Shown: positions 38,725-47,780 of the stretch, piece by piece | Numbering within the stretch: the first letter of the stretch is position 1 | How the letters are laid out: each line of letters opens with the position of its first letter | Assembly (NCBI GenBank): GCA_023091665.1 | Contig: JALJCQ010000030.1 | Coordinates: forward strand, 1,242,501-1,306,500 | DNA length: 64,000 nt | Origin: Pythium myriotylum | Lineage: Eukaryota > Oomycota > Peronosporomycetes > Pythiales > Pythiaceae | Direction of reading: 5' to 3' | The notes under the pieces: model-generated | What the model was told of the DNA's origin: nothing | Database searches by the model: none | The model's input: only the letters and a program-made list of their open reading frames with translations | Translations under genes and position numbers: made by a program

Positions 38725-40378
38725 ATGGACCCAGCCACCACCATTGCACGCTCCCGCCACCAGCTCCAGGATCTCGCGAGGACGGCTGCGCTCTCCAGTG
38801 CCGTGCCTGCCCATGCGGTCTCCAGTGCCAATCTGGCAACAGCGGAAGCCATCGAGTTCCCGGCAGGAGGCGCGTTGGAAGCGATTGGAGATGACGACGC
38901 AGAGGAGGACCAGCTGACCGACGCGCGCCGCAACTGGAGCGAAGATGTGACTCTCAAGCTCGTGAAGATCTGGAAACGGGTCTGTCAGGAATACCCAGGA
39001 GTCGGTCGTGTTGCGCGCATGCAAATGGTGTATGATGAGTTCAAAGAAGCTGTTGACTGCTCCAATCGCTCTCGCAAGGCCGTCGAGGATAAGCTCTACA
39101 CCGTCAAGCAGATGTACCAGTTCATCGTGAAGATGAATGGGAGCTTCCACAAATCGCAGGCTGCTAAGTCCGCGGACGAAACAGCTGCCGTTGCTCGGCC
39201 AGCTTGGTTTGAGCTCACCAAGGACGAACGTCGAGTTGTTCGTTCACTTCACCGTATTCGGATCCCTAACATCTCGTATGAGGTTTACCTCGTGCTCAAG
39301 AGTGTTCTGAATCCTAGTCTTCCGGGGGTGAATTCTCAAACTCCACAGGCGAGAGCACATGTGAGCAATTCAGGTCCGACTTATGCGGCCTTCTCGACGA
39401 ATGATAACCCTGTAGCAGCGACTGCGATAGTGCGCGCCGAATCGGAAGCGGCTGACGTCGTAGACAACAAGCGCAATTGGAGCAACGAGGTGACACTGCA
39501 GCTTGCAAAGGCTTGGCGTAGCGCCGTGAGCAACAGCAAGGACCTGCGGGGTGCACTTTTGAGTCAGCGAGTCTATAACGAGTTCATGAAGGTCGTGGGG
39601 GGCTGCTCACGATCGCGCAAGGCAATTGAAGACAAAATGCATTCAATGAAGGAAATGTACCGCTTTATTCGTATGTACAACGCAAGTTGCGCAGCTCTCC
39701 CCGGCAAGACGCCTTGGTTTGAGCTAACGAAGCCCGATCGTCGCCAGCTGCGGTACATTGCCTAGCACTGCACTCCGATGATCTGCACCCTCTCACTTTC
39801 TTGTGTTTCACATGGCTAGAACCGCTCACAAAATCCGAGTACCAAACTTGACACCCGAGGTGTACAAAGAACTGGATGCCTTCATGAGTCAGGCATCAGA
39901 CGTCTCGGATAGCTTCCCAGAGGGCTTTTCTAAACTATTGGCAGCTCAGCAAAATCTCTCGATGGGAATGACACCTTCTGCTTCGAGCAGTCAACCTCAG
40001 AACACTGTCTCGACGACTGCAACGACCGGTCCACTTGATGCCGCCCTAGTGAACACGTATGATGTCTTGCGTCGTCTGGCTGAAGAAGAAAACCAGTTGT
40101 CTCCTGCAGTGCTAGCTCCAATGGGCCTCTCAAGCTCCTTGCAACAGAACCAACCGACATTAACTCAAGCTTCTACTCCGCCTCGACCGCATGAGGAGCA
40201 CGACTCGACTGGACCATCTGCAAAGCGTCTTCGGACGGCGGAACCGGTTGGCGAGCAGCGACTCCAGGAACTTTTGGCTTTGCAGCAGCACGCCATCATA
40301 GAACGGAGACAGCAACACGCTGAGCAAATGGCCCTGCTGCTGGAGATCGTGGACCTTCTTCGCCAGCACACGCAGTAA
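38725..40378 (+). CDS. Putative DNA-binding protein with two Myb/SANT-MADF-like repeats
   Basis: Exons 38725-39752 and 39820-40378 (67-nt intron, GTACAT/TAG, phase 2), 528 aa. Two tandem modules, ~69-192 and ~250-375, share the pattern RNWS-(E/N)-(D/E)VTL-(K/Q)L-...-YNEF/YDEF-...-C(S)-RSRKA-(V/I)-EDK and then WFELTK-..-RR-...-IRIPN/IRVPN-..-EVY. The helical pattern with conserved Trp resembles Myb/SANT-like or MADF DNA-binding domains. A Ser/Thr/Gln-rich linker and a C-terminal helix rich in Gln/His/Leu (~490-528) follow, possibly for dimerisation. No nuclear signal is certain, though PSAKRLRTAE is a candidate. ATG 38725 is the first in frame. A transcription-factor role is inference. Confidence 0.78.
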
Positions 40379-40907
40379 ACCCCTCAAGATTGCAAGTTGT
40401 TTGTCCGCCGACACGCCAACAGTTTACGTGCCGATTAGTAAAGATGAAGACTTTTTTGTGGTCTAAAACTGCAACGCTTTTAGTCCGTAAACCGACTTCT
40501 TGGTATCAGTTTATGAAGTCGAGGCTTGCAGGTTGCGTGTGATGCTGTAACTATGTCGGTGATTTGATGCTTTATCTCTTCCCTGACAGAACGTCTCGGT
40601 GAAACTTTTGCCTTGGGCGACCATCTTCATGGAGGAATGGGATTCACTTCCGGCCACAAAGAAATCATGACGAGCTTGCTCAAGTAAGCTCGTCGACTTT
40701 CGAAGCAAGTTGAGGCATCACTCGCGATCGTCACTGACGGATTTTGAAGGCCATCATTCGCGCTCCAAGTTGCGCTTCAGTTGCTTGGATGGAACTGAGG
40801 AAATTCATGTTGCATGAATGTTGCATGTTGTTGCTCCTAGTTGACCTGATTCAGTACTGTGAACTGGACCCCTTCGTCAGTCCCGAAGAAGATCAGCTGA
40901 AGCGGCC
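40379..40907. other. Intergenic region upstream of the myotubularin gene (529 nt)
   Basis: No ORF here looks coding. It holds a perfect 7-bp inverted repeat ATTCATG-ttg-CATGAAT at 40803-40819, about 90 nt upstream of the myotubularin ATG. No other signal is seen. Confidence 0.4.
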
Positions 40908-42963
40908 ATGTCGACGGCTCCGGGCGACGCGGAGGAAGCCACGCCGTTCAACCGGCTCATCGGCGAGAAGGACGTGCTGGCGGCCATCACCAGCGAGTTC
41001 CTGGACGAAAACGCCGCGAGGAAAGACACGTCGGCGGCCACCGTGTGCCTCGGGCGCGTGCTCATGACCACCTACCGCTTCCAGTTCCTCCCCGACCCGC
41101 ACGAGTTCGAGCTCGCGCGGCGCTACCTGCTGCACCGCTCGCTGGAGGAGATCGAGAGCTACTTTGTCATCCCGCTCGGCTGCATCTCGAGCGTCAAGAA
41201 GAAGAACTCGGTGATCGAGATCGTCACGAAAGACTTGCGGCAGCTGTCGTTCCGCTTCGACGTCGTCGAAGTCGCCAAGGTGAGGCGCAACGCAACGCCC
41301 AGCAGCGTTGAAGCGGTGGAGAAACTAACGAGCCAACGGCGATTCCTGTGCAGATCTTCACGGTGCTGACGACGTACGTGTTCCCGAACAAGATTGACTA
41401 CCTCTTCGCGTTTTATCATCAGTACGTCGTGATTATCGGGTCTCAGGCTGTCTTGACTTGATTCTCATGCAATACACGTATTTGCAGACTCTCCAAGAGC
41501 CACACGGATGAGGGAGAGCTACTACCAACCGCGCAAGACTGGTCTGTGTATGACCCGCAAGTCGAATGGCAGCGCGAAGGTGTCTTCGAGACGGACAAGT
41601 GGCGGGTTTCCTACATGAACGAAGGGTTCCGAGAGATCGAGACTTACCCGGAGCTGCTTGTCGTCCCGACGAGTGTTCCAGATGGGGTAAGTCATCAATT
41701 TGGGGGGTGTTACAGGCTTAGGGAGACGAAACTCATGGATATCCTTTGCAGATTCTGTGTGACGCGGTAGCATTTCGGTCCCTAGGGCGTATCCCCTGCC
41801 TCGCCTGGTACAACAAGCTCAACGGAGCAACAATCGCGCGATCGAGTCAGCCGAAAGTTGGCATGTCCAAGGCCACTTCGCCTGCTGACGAAGCTCTCGT
41901 CGCTGGCATTTCGTCGTCGAGTCTCCTCACGGATTCGCTGCAAATCATTGATTGTCGTCCCATGTCAAACGCGCTCGCGAATCGAGCCAAGGGCTACGGC
42001 GTGGAGAGCTCGGATAACTACAAGAACTGTACCGTGACGTTCATGAATATTCCAAATATTCATTCAATGCGGGACAGTCTCAAGCGACTACGTTCTCTCG
42101 CTCTCTCGACATCAAACGACAATCTGCAATGGCTCGGCAACGTCGAAGACACCAAGTGGCTGGTCTACGTTCGTCAACTTCTCAAGTCGTCGCTCCACGT
42201 AGCGCAACTCATCCGTGATGGACAGTCCGTGCTGCTCCACTGCAGCCACGGCTGGGACCGCACAAGCCAGATCTCGGCTATCGCACAGCTCATGCTGGAT
42301 CCATTCTTTCGTTCGTGGAAAGGATTCCAGATCCTCATTGAGAAAGAGTGGCTTTCGTTCGGCCATCCGTTCCAACTACGACTCTCGCATGGGGAAAAAG
42401 CGGACACTCAGGAGTCGCCCATTTTCATCCAGTTCTTGGACTGTGTCTGGCAGCTGCTGCGGCTCTTTCCGCGTTACTTTGAGTTCAACGAAGGCATGCT
42501 GCTCATGTTGGCCGAGGCTCTGCACTCGTGTCGCTTCGGTACGTTCCTCTTGGACTGCAAGAAGCACCGTGTGGACGCTGGTCTCGAGAGTCGAACACCG
42601 TCAGTGTGGACTTGGATCAATGGTTTCCGCGCGGAGCTGAGCGAGCCCACATACAAGCCCAACCAGCACTTGAATCCATCGCCGTCCGGGCTCCTGCGTC
42701 GCGTGACGTTGTGGGAGTCCATGTTCATGCGGTGGTCCGCACAGCCCATGCTCCAGGAACCGGAGATCTCGCAGGACTACTTCGCCGAGCACAAGACTCG
42801 CGTGCTCACGTGGCAGCTGCCTCGCGTGGCCTGGAACGCTCTGAACCAGGACATGGCAACCAAGCTGCGCGATGCCGAGACCTTGCAGCTGGTGTCGAAG
42901 CGAATGAGCCGCCTAAGCGTCAACGGAAGAGAAGAGAACGGAAGAGAAGAGCTGCGAGACTAG
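40908..42963 (+). CDS. Myotubularin-family phosphoinositide 3-phosphatase
   Basis: Four exons: 40908-41279, 41354-41421, 41488-41686, 41752-42963 (introns 65-74 nt, all GT-AG, phases consistent), 616 aa. Residues ~1-125 form a GRAM/PH-like lipid-binding domain (IESYFVIPLGCISSVKKK). The phosphatase domain follows, with the CX5R signature Cys377-Ser-His-Gly-Trp-Asp-Arg383. The Cys nucleophile, Trp-Asp and Arg are intact, so activity on PtdIns3P and PtdIns(3,5)P2 is expected. The residue two after Cys is His where most active myotubularins have Asp. The family signatures DCRP and HVAQLIRDGQSVLLHCS are present. No FYVE or DENN domain is attached. It acts on endosomal membranes. ATG 40908 is the first in frame. 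Confidence 0.92.
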
Positions 42964-43342
42964 ACCTCGATAGTGAAAGGCAAGAAAGACAAGAACAGGA
43001 TAGAAGCGGAAAGAGTTTGTTTGCAGTATACTAACGAAGCATCCGAGATCAACAGCCGCTGGCAGTCGCGGTGTCTGTAGACAATTACTTGTAGATTGTT
43101 GGGGAAAATGATCGAGTCGCGAGTGGCGATGCCACTTTGCCAATGGAAGTCATGCAGCTTCTGTCGTGGAGAACTACAGAGGAGGAAACGCGGGGTCGTC
43201 TCAGTCGCTAGGGAATCTTGATGAGTCTCGGCGGTCGCCCAGCACAACACTGCTGCTTCGTGCACAACGTGTTGGGGCTCTGGATTGCGTCGCTGGAAAT
43301 GCGAATTGTGGTTCGAAGAATGAGCTTCGAGCCGTGACCGGA
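42964..43342. other. Convergent intergenic region, myotubularin / SPFH B2 (379 nt)
   Basis: Lies between two 3' ends. No coding-looking ORF, repeat or structured RNA was recognised. It presumably contains both 3' UTRs. Confidence 0.4.
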
Positions 43343-44617
43343 TTAGCGCTTGGCCTCGAGCGTCTGCAGGAACGTCTGGCGAATGAGCTCGTCGCCGTTC
43401 TTGCCGCTGATGACCATCGGCACCGTCTCGGCCAGCTTGGTCTCGAGCTTGATCTTCTTGAGCTGGTAGTCGAAGTTACGCTTCTCGACAAGGAACGGCG
43501 CGGCGTTGCCCTCGGCGTCGGCGTTCGCCTGGATCATCGCCGCCTCCCGCTCGGCAGCCTTGATGACCGCGTCACGCTTGATCTTGGCAACGTTGACGTA
43601 CTGGTCAAAGTCCTTCTGGATCGCGCTCAGCTCCACGAGCGGCATTGCCTTGCGCTTGACCGTCTCCGCCGTTGCCGTGGCCACGGCATCTTCCTTAAGA
43701 CCCTCGACCTCCTTGATCTTGTTCTCGCACTGAGAGATGACCTCGGCGATCGTAACTTGGGCCTTGGCCTCGGCCACCGTGCGCATCTCGTCACGGTGGA
43801 TCACGGCGCGGGCCTTCTCGGCGACGAGGTCCTGGATCGCGCGCTCGTTTTCTTTCTGCAGAGCCGTAAGCTTCTGGGTCTCCTCGTTGAGCAGAATGCG
43901 CAGGCGGTTCTCATGGTTCTTCTCTTGCTCCTCCATGCGCGTCTTGAAAGCCGTCGTCTCTTCAAGCGTGCGTGAGAGCGCTGGCGGCAGCGCCACGTCC
44001 GTGACCTTGACGTTGTGGATGAAGACGCCGTAGGTCTTGAGCTTGACGTTGAGGTCTTTCTTCATGCCGAGCGCAAACTCTTCGCGCAGATCGTGGACTT
44101 GGTCGTGGCGCACCGAGTGCACGAGCCCTCGGATCGCTTCCTCGGTCAGCGAGTAGAGCAGCTCGTCGAAGCGGTGCGCGCCGAGCGAGTAGACAAAGCG
44201 TACGGCGTCCTCCTCGCTGGGGCCGATCTGGAAGCTGATCGAGATGTCAATATCCACCATGACATTGTCCGACGTCGGGCAGTAGCGCACGAGGTTCGAG
44301 TACGAGACGGCCTGCTTGGTGACAATGTGGGAGATGCGGTACCAGGCGGGCCAGAAGACCTTGAGCCCCGGGTCCATCATGCCCACGTGCGCGTTCCACT
44401 TTTGCTTGAGCACCCAGAGGCCCGAGGGCACCTGCATGAAGGGCGTGATGATGCGTGGGTACTTGGGGATGAGCACGAGCGGGATCTTGCCGCCTTCGAC
44501 CGTCCTGTTGAAGACGCGCATGGCGTCCATGGGCTTGCCGATGTCGAGCTGCACGAGGCGGTTGTAGCGGCCCGTGGGGCGCGTCGACATGCTCTGCGAC
44601 CGGTTGACCGTCGTCAT
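43343..44617 (-). CDS. SPFH/band-7 domain protein, type B copy 2 (intronless)
   Basis: Single exon, 424 aa from ATG 44617 (MTTVNRSQSMSTRPTGRYNR). It is collinear with type B copy 1 from RYNRLVQL to the end; long stretches are identical (for example LSRTLEETTAFKTRMEEQ and VRHDQVHDLRE). The SPFH domain (~17-255) is followed by an Ala/Glu/Lys coiled coil and the same ISGKNGDELIRQTFLQTLE end. The N-terminal tail differs from copy 1 and no membrane span is seen. The two introns of copy 1 are absent with no indel at their sites. It is divergent from type A copy 2, mirroring the A1/B1 pair. Strong G/C-ending codon preference suggests high expression (inference). Confidence 0.91.
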   Translation of the reverse strand: MTTVNRSQSMSTRPTGRYNRLVQLDIGKPMDAMRVFNRTVEGGKIPLVLIPKYPRIITPFMQVPSGLWVLKQKWNAHVGMMDPGLKVFWPAWYRISHIVTKQAVSYSNLVRYCPTSDNVMVDIDISISFQIGPSEEDAVRFVYSLGAHRFDELLYSLTEEAIRGLVHSVRHDQVHDLREEFALGMKKDLNVKLKTYGVFIHNVKVTDVALPPALSRTLEETTAFKTRMEEQEKNHENRLRILLNEETQKLTALQKENERAIQDLVAEKARAVIHRDEMRTVAEAKAQVTIAEVISQCENKIKEVEGLKEDAVATATAETVKRKAMPLVELSAIQKDFDQYVNVAKIKRDAVIKAAEREAAMIQANADAEGNAAPFLVEKRNFDYQLKKIKLETKLAETVPMVISGKNGDELIRQTFLQTLEAKR

Positions 44618-45821
44618 GGCCTCTCTCTCTTGGGGGAAATCTGGGAATGCGAATTGCGGAATGAGCCCAGAGGGACCCCGGAGCTCCTGAGCGGATCCCA
44701 CCTCTTCTTGGGTGCGAGAGACCCACGCATGAAGCGACGGGAGGCGTAGTTTACGGCCGAGCCCGGTGGGTACACGGGAATCTACCGGTAGCTTACGTTG
44801 GATCCAGTAGTTTTCAGGCGAGTCCACCATATCACGCACCAACACTCCGACTATGGTCAGCCACTTGAAGGGCGATGGACCCAGGATTTGCCCGAGAGCC
44901 AGAACGAGCCCTTTGGGCGGAGAGAAGAGCGAAGCCATCGAATCTTGCGTCGTGGCTCCCGCGTTCACGAGTGGGTGCTGCCCTCGGTGCGTGGCGGGCT
45001 GGCGACTGCAAGAGGCGAACCCAACGAGGCGGATGGGCTTCCTGAGAACGGACGCTTGTCAAGTTCGTGTTTATATCGCTTTCTTCCTGTATGTGCACTG
45101 TTTCGAGACGGACGCTTCCTCCAAGTGAAGGAAAGAGCTCACGTCATAGGGAGAACGAACGAAGGCTTCAATATGAGTTGTTCGATATACAGGAACTGTT
45201 TCTGCAGGACACATGAAGCTTATAGTATGCGATCGCATCAACACTGGGCGTTCGCTGATATTTTATGTGAATTAAAACGACACCACGAAAAGCCTGAGGC
45301 AGAAGTGGCCAAGCTTGGTTTTTCACCATGGAGTTGCCATCGTGGACGGTAGCTGTGATAGTCATCTGATCCCACCAAAGAATCTCGTCATTGGAAGAAG
45401 AGCGCGTGAGGCTCTCCACCACAGCATGCAGGCGACTGCACGTGTCTCAGAGTGCACACGTCGAAGGGCCAGTGGAGGTGTCCGCAAGTGAACAAGTCGC
45501 TGTCATGTCCACGACACCCAAGGCGTGTGACTCTGCCACCCAATCTCGGAAAGGGTGGAACGGAATCTGTAGCCAAGTCCACGGTGGAGAGCTCTTTCCA
45601 ACCGAGATCTCTCATGTCACAGCTTTCTCTCGTGCTGGTCGCGTAGCTATACTCGGTTCATAAATCTCGTGGTGCTGGTCCGTTTTGCCCTGGTTCTGTC
45701 CACGCTACTGGATCGTCTCCGACCTTCACTCTGCCTCGTGGTGTCCACCCCGTAATTTACCGCCCTGCCTCCTTCAACTCGCGCGAAAGATTCCCTTGAC
45801 CCGTCGCTTCTCTCGCACCCT

Positions 45822-45887
45822 GCCAACTTTCCAACGTTGCCAACTTTCCAACGGTGCCAACGTTGGCTCATTCGCCAACTTTCCATC
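45822..45887 (+). repeat. Four-unit ~17-bp tandem repeat upstream of SPFH A2
   Basis: Units begin at 45822, 45839, 45856 and 45874 (spacing 17, 17, 18). Three share GCCAACTTTCCA; the third is GCCAACGTTGG and contains the perfect palindrome CCAACGTTGG at 45857-45866. The last unit overlaps the core promoter, about 30 nt before the A2 ATG. Confidence 0.75.
45866..45882 (+). promoter_or_regulatory. Oomycete Inr/FPR core promoter of SPFH A2
   Basis: GCTCATTCGCCAACTTT matches the oomycete core consensus GCTCATTYYNCAWTTT at nearly every position (one-base length difference in the spacer). Predicted initiation is at A45870, giving a 34-nt 5' UTR before ATG 45904. Best core-promoter match seen in the window. 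Confidence 0.65.
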
Positions 45888-45903
45888 TCGCCACCCTCTG
45901 ACC

Positions 45904-47442
45904 ATGGGCTCCCAGCAAAGCCTCCCGGCCGACCAGCTCCCCGGCGGCGCCAAGCACCAGACGCGCCTCCAGTACCGCAACACGTGGCGCGTCGACTCGG
46001 CCAACCGCCTCTTCGGCGCCTGCTACGACGGCAACACGGTCGTCATCATCAACCCGGGCCGCAGCCCCGTCAAGCCCTACATCCGCGTGCCCGAAGGCAC
46101 CTACGCGCTCGTGCAGAACCAAGGCCGCGACGTCGACTGGCGAGGCCCCAACGGACAGCGCTCGGCCGTCTGGCCCGCCGGCTTCCACTGGGCCTCGCCC
46201 TTCACCAAGGTCGCGCACCTCGTCACCAAGCAGTACATCGTCTTCGACACGCCCGTCAAAGGATGCAAGACCGCCGACGACGTGACCGTCTCCATCGACA
46301 TGTGCCTCGTGCTGCGCATCATGGGCGACGAGACCAGAGGTGAAGACCCCGAGCTCGTGCGCCGCTTCGTCTACGAGCTCGGCCCCAACGGGCTCGAGGT
46401 GCAGCTGCGCGCCGCGCAGGACGAGGCCGTGCGCGCGCTTGCGCGAAGCGTGCTCCACACCGAGGTCTACCAGCTGCGCGACGGCACGATGAAGGAGCGC
46501 TTCAACACGGGCGCGCTCAACTTCCGCACGAACCCGGTCGAGCAGTCGCTCACGGACGAGCTCATCACGCCCAAGTCGCTCGGCGACAGCAACGACCCGG
46601 ACGCCGGCACGCCGCCGATCATGCAGGAGGCCAAGGTGCTCTACTGTGTCACGGAGGACATCAAGCGCAACCTCAACCTCCAGTTCAACACGTACGGCGT
46701 CGAGATCACAAGCGTCGCGATCACGGACGTCAAGCTGCCGGACACGTTTCAGGAGCAGATGCAGAGCCGCACGACCCACCTGAGCGCCATCAAGGAGCAG
46801 AACATGAAGCAGATGAGCGACATGCAGCTGCTGCAGTACAAGGAGGAGATCGACATGACCAAGCTCAAGCGCCGCATGATGCTCATGGAAGAGGAGCAGA
46901 CGGGCAAGGCCAAGTGCGCCGAGATCCAGAAAGAAGTCGACCTCATCAACGCTGACTGCAAGCTCGTGCAGGAGCAGATCGCCCAGGAGACGCGCGTGCG
47001 CGTCAACAACGTCAACGTCGAGGCCAACCTCAAGACCGCGCAGATTCGCGCCGACACGGAGCGCATTGCCAAGGAGATCAGCGCGCACTGCGACGCCGAG
47101 GTCGAAATCATCAACGCCGAGAAGGCTGCGCTCGACGTGCAGCTCAAGGCTCTCGTCGAGGAGCTCCGTGTGGGTGGTGAGGCGAAGGCTGCCGAGATTG
47201 TTGCGCGCGCCGAGGGCCTCGCCGCTAAGAAGCTGGAGAAGTTCCGCCAGCACGAGATCAACATGAAGAAGCTCGAGATGCTCTCGTCGCTCGCCAAGAA
47301 CAAGCAGACGGTCGTCTCGGGCGACACGTCGGGCAACCTGCTCGCCGATATGTTTGTCTCGAACCGCCAGCAGAGTGTACTGGTCAACGTGGACGGTCTT
47401 GGCAAGAAGGACGCCTCCAGCTTCAGTCTTATCAAGTCGTAA
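45904..47442 (+). CDS. SPFH/band-7 domain protein, type A copy 2, N-myristoylation motif
   Basis: Single exon, 512 aa. The only in-frame ATG is 45904, giving MGSQQS, a textbook N-myristoylation start (Gly2, Ser6) that the paralogue A1 lacks. The SPFH domain (~20-310; GPNGLEVQLRAAQDEAVRAL) includes a ~30-residue insertion near 205-235 (NPVEQSLTDELITPKSLGD) relative to A1. A long Glu/Ala/Lys coiled coil follows (~310-470), ending in VVSGDTSGNLLADMFVSNRQ. No transmembrane span is seen; lipidation would anchor it at the cytosolic face of a membrane, as flotillins do by acylation. Codon use is strongly biased to C/G third positions, suggesting high expression. It is divergent from B2, with a strong core promoter. 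Confidence 0.92.
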   Translation: MGSQQSLPADQLPGGAKHQTRLQYRNTWRVDSANRLFGACYDGNTVVIINPGRSPVKPYIRVPEGTYALVQNQGRDVDWRGPNGQRSAVWPAGFHWASPFTKVAHLVTKQYIVFDTPVKGCKTADDVTVSIDMCLVLRIMGDETRGEDPELVRRFVYELGPNGLEVQLRAAQDEAVRALARSVLHTEVYQLRDGTMKERFNTGALNFRTNPVEQSLTDELITPKSLGDSNDPDAGTPPIMQEAKVLYCVTEDIKRNLNLQFNTYGVEITSVAITDVKLPDTFQEQMQSRTTHLSAIKEQNMKQMSDMQLLQYKEEIDMTKLKRRMMLMEEEQTGKAKCAEIQKEVDLINADCKLVQEQIAQETRVRVNNVNVEANLKTAQIRADTERIAKEISAHCDAEVEIINAEKAALDVQLKALVEELRVGGEAKAAEIVARAEGLAAKKLEKFRQHEINMKKLEMLSSLAKNKQTVVSGDTSGNLLADMFVSNRQQSVLVNVDGLGKKDASSFSLIKS

Positions 47443-47780
47443 GCGAGCGTTTGTTCGTTGCGATATCTCTTCATTCTGCCAGCACGCCGCTTGACATTCT
47501 CGTCGCCTGTGGCGCACTCACCATCTGCGAGAAGTCCCGTAGCCGCTCGATTGGAAAGCGGTTGTTCGATGACAAACAAGAAGCTCAGAAGCTTCGACGA
47601 CCCGCTGAGTGTGCAAGCCCACCCTGTATGCGACTGAGTGCGAATGATGCGATAGCTCACGCGTCATCTCGAGACTCAACCCTGCCAGTAGGCTCCATTA
47701 TTTCTTCTTTGATATCAGTCTCAGCAACCAATACAAAGACACTGTTCTCGCTTGCATTTACTTACAGCTACTGTCGATTT
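47443..47780. other. Convergent intergenic region, SPFH A2 / EHD-like GTPase (338 nt)
   Basis: Lies between two 3' ends. No coding-looking ORF or repeat is seen; presumed 3' UTRs and terminators. Confidence 0.4.

Larger units (their letters stand above)
44618..45903. other. Divergent intergenic region between SPFH B2 and A2 (1,286 nt)
   Basis: The longest gene-free stretch in the window. ORFs present are short and not protein-like. The A2-proximal end has a 17-bp tandem repeat and a core-promoter match (listed separately). The rest shows nothing recognisable: no transposon ends and no tRNA. Confidence 0.45.

Noticed and set aside
44798..45663. Several 75-184-aa ORFs in the SPFH B2-A2 intergenic region
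   Set aside because: No conserved motifs, mixed frames on both strands and no splice pattern linking them; random ORFs in GC-balanced DNA.
45868..47517. 549-aa ORF antisense to SPFH A2
   Set aside because: It mirrors the A2 codons; strong C/G third-position bias on the plus strand keeps the antisense frame free of stops. Composition is Leu/Val/Asp/Glu/Arg-skewed with no recognisable domain.
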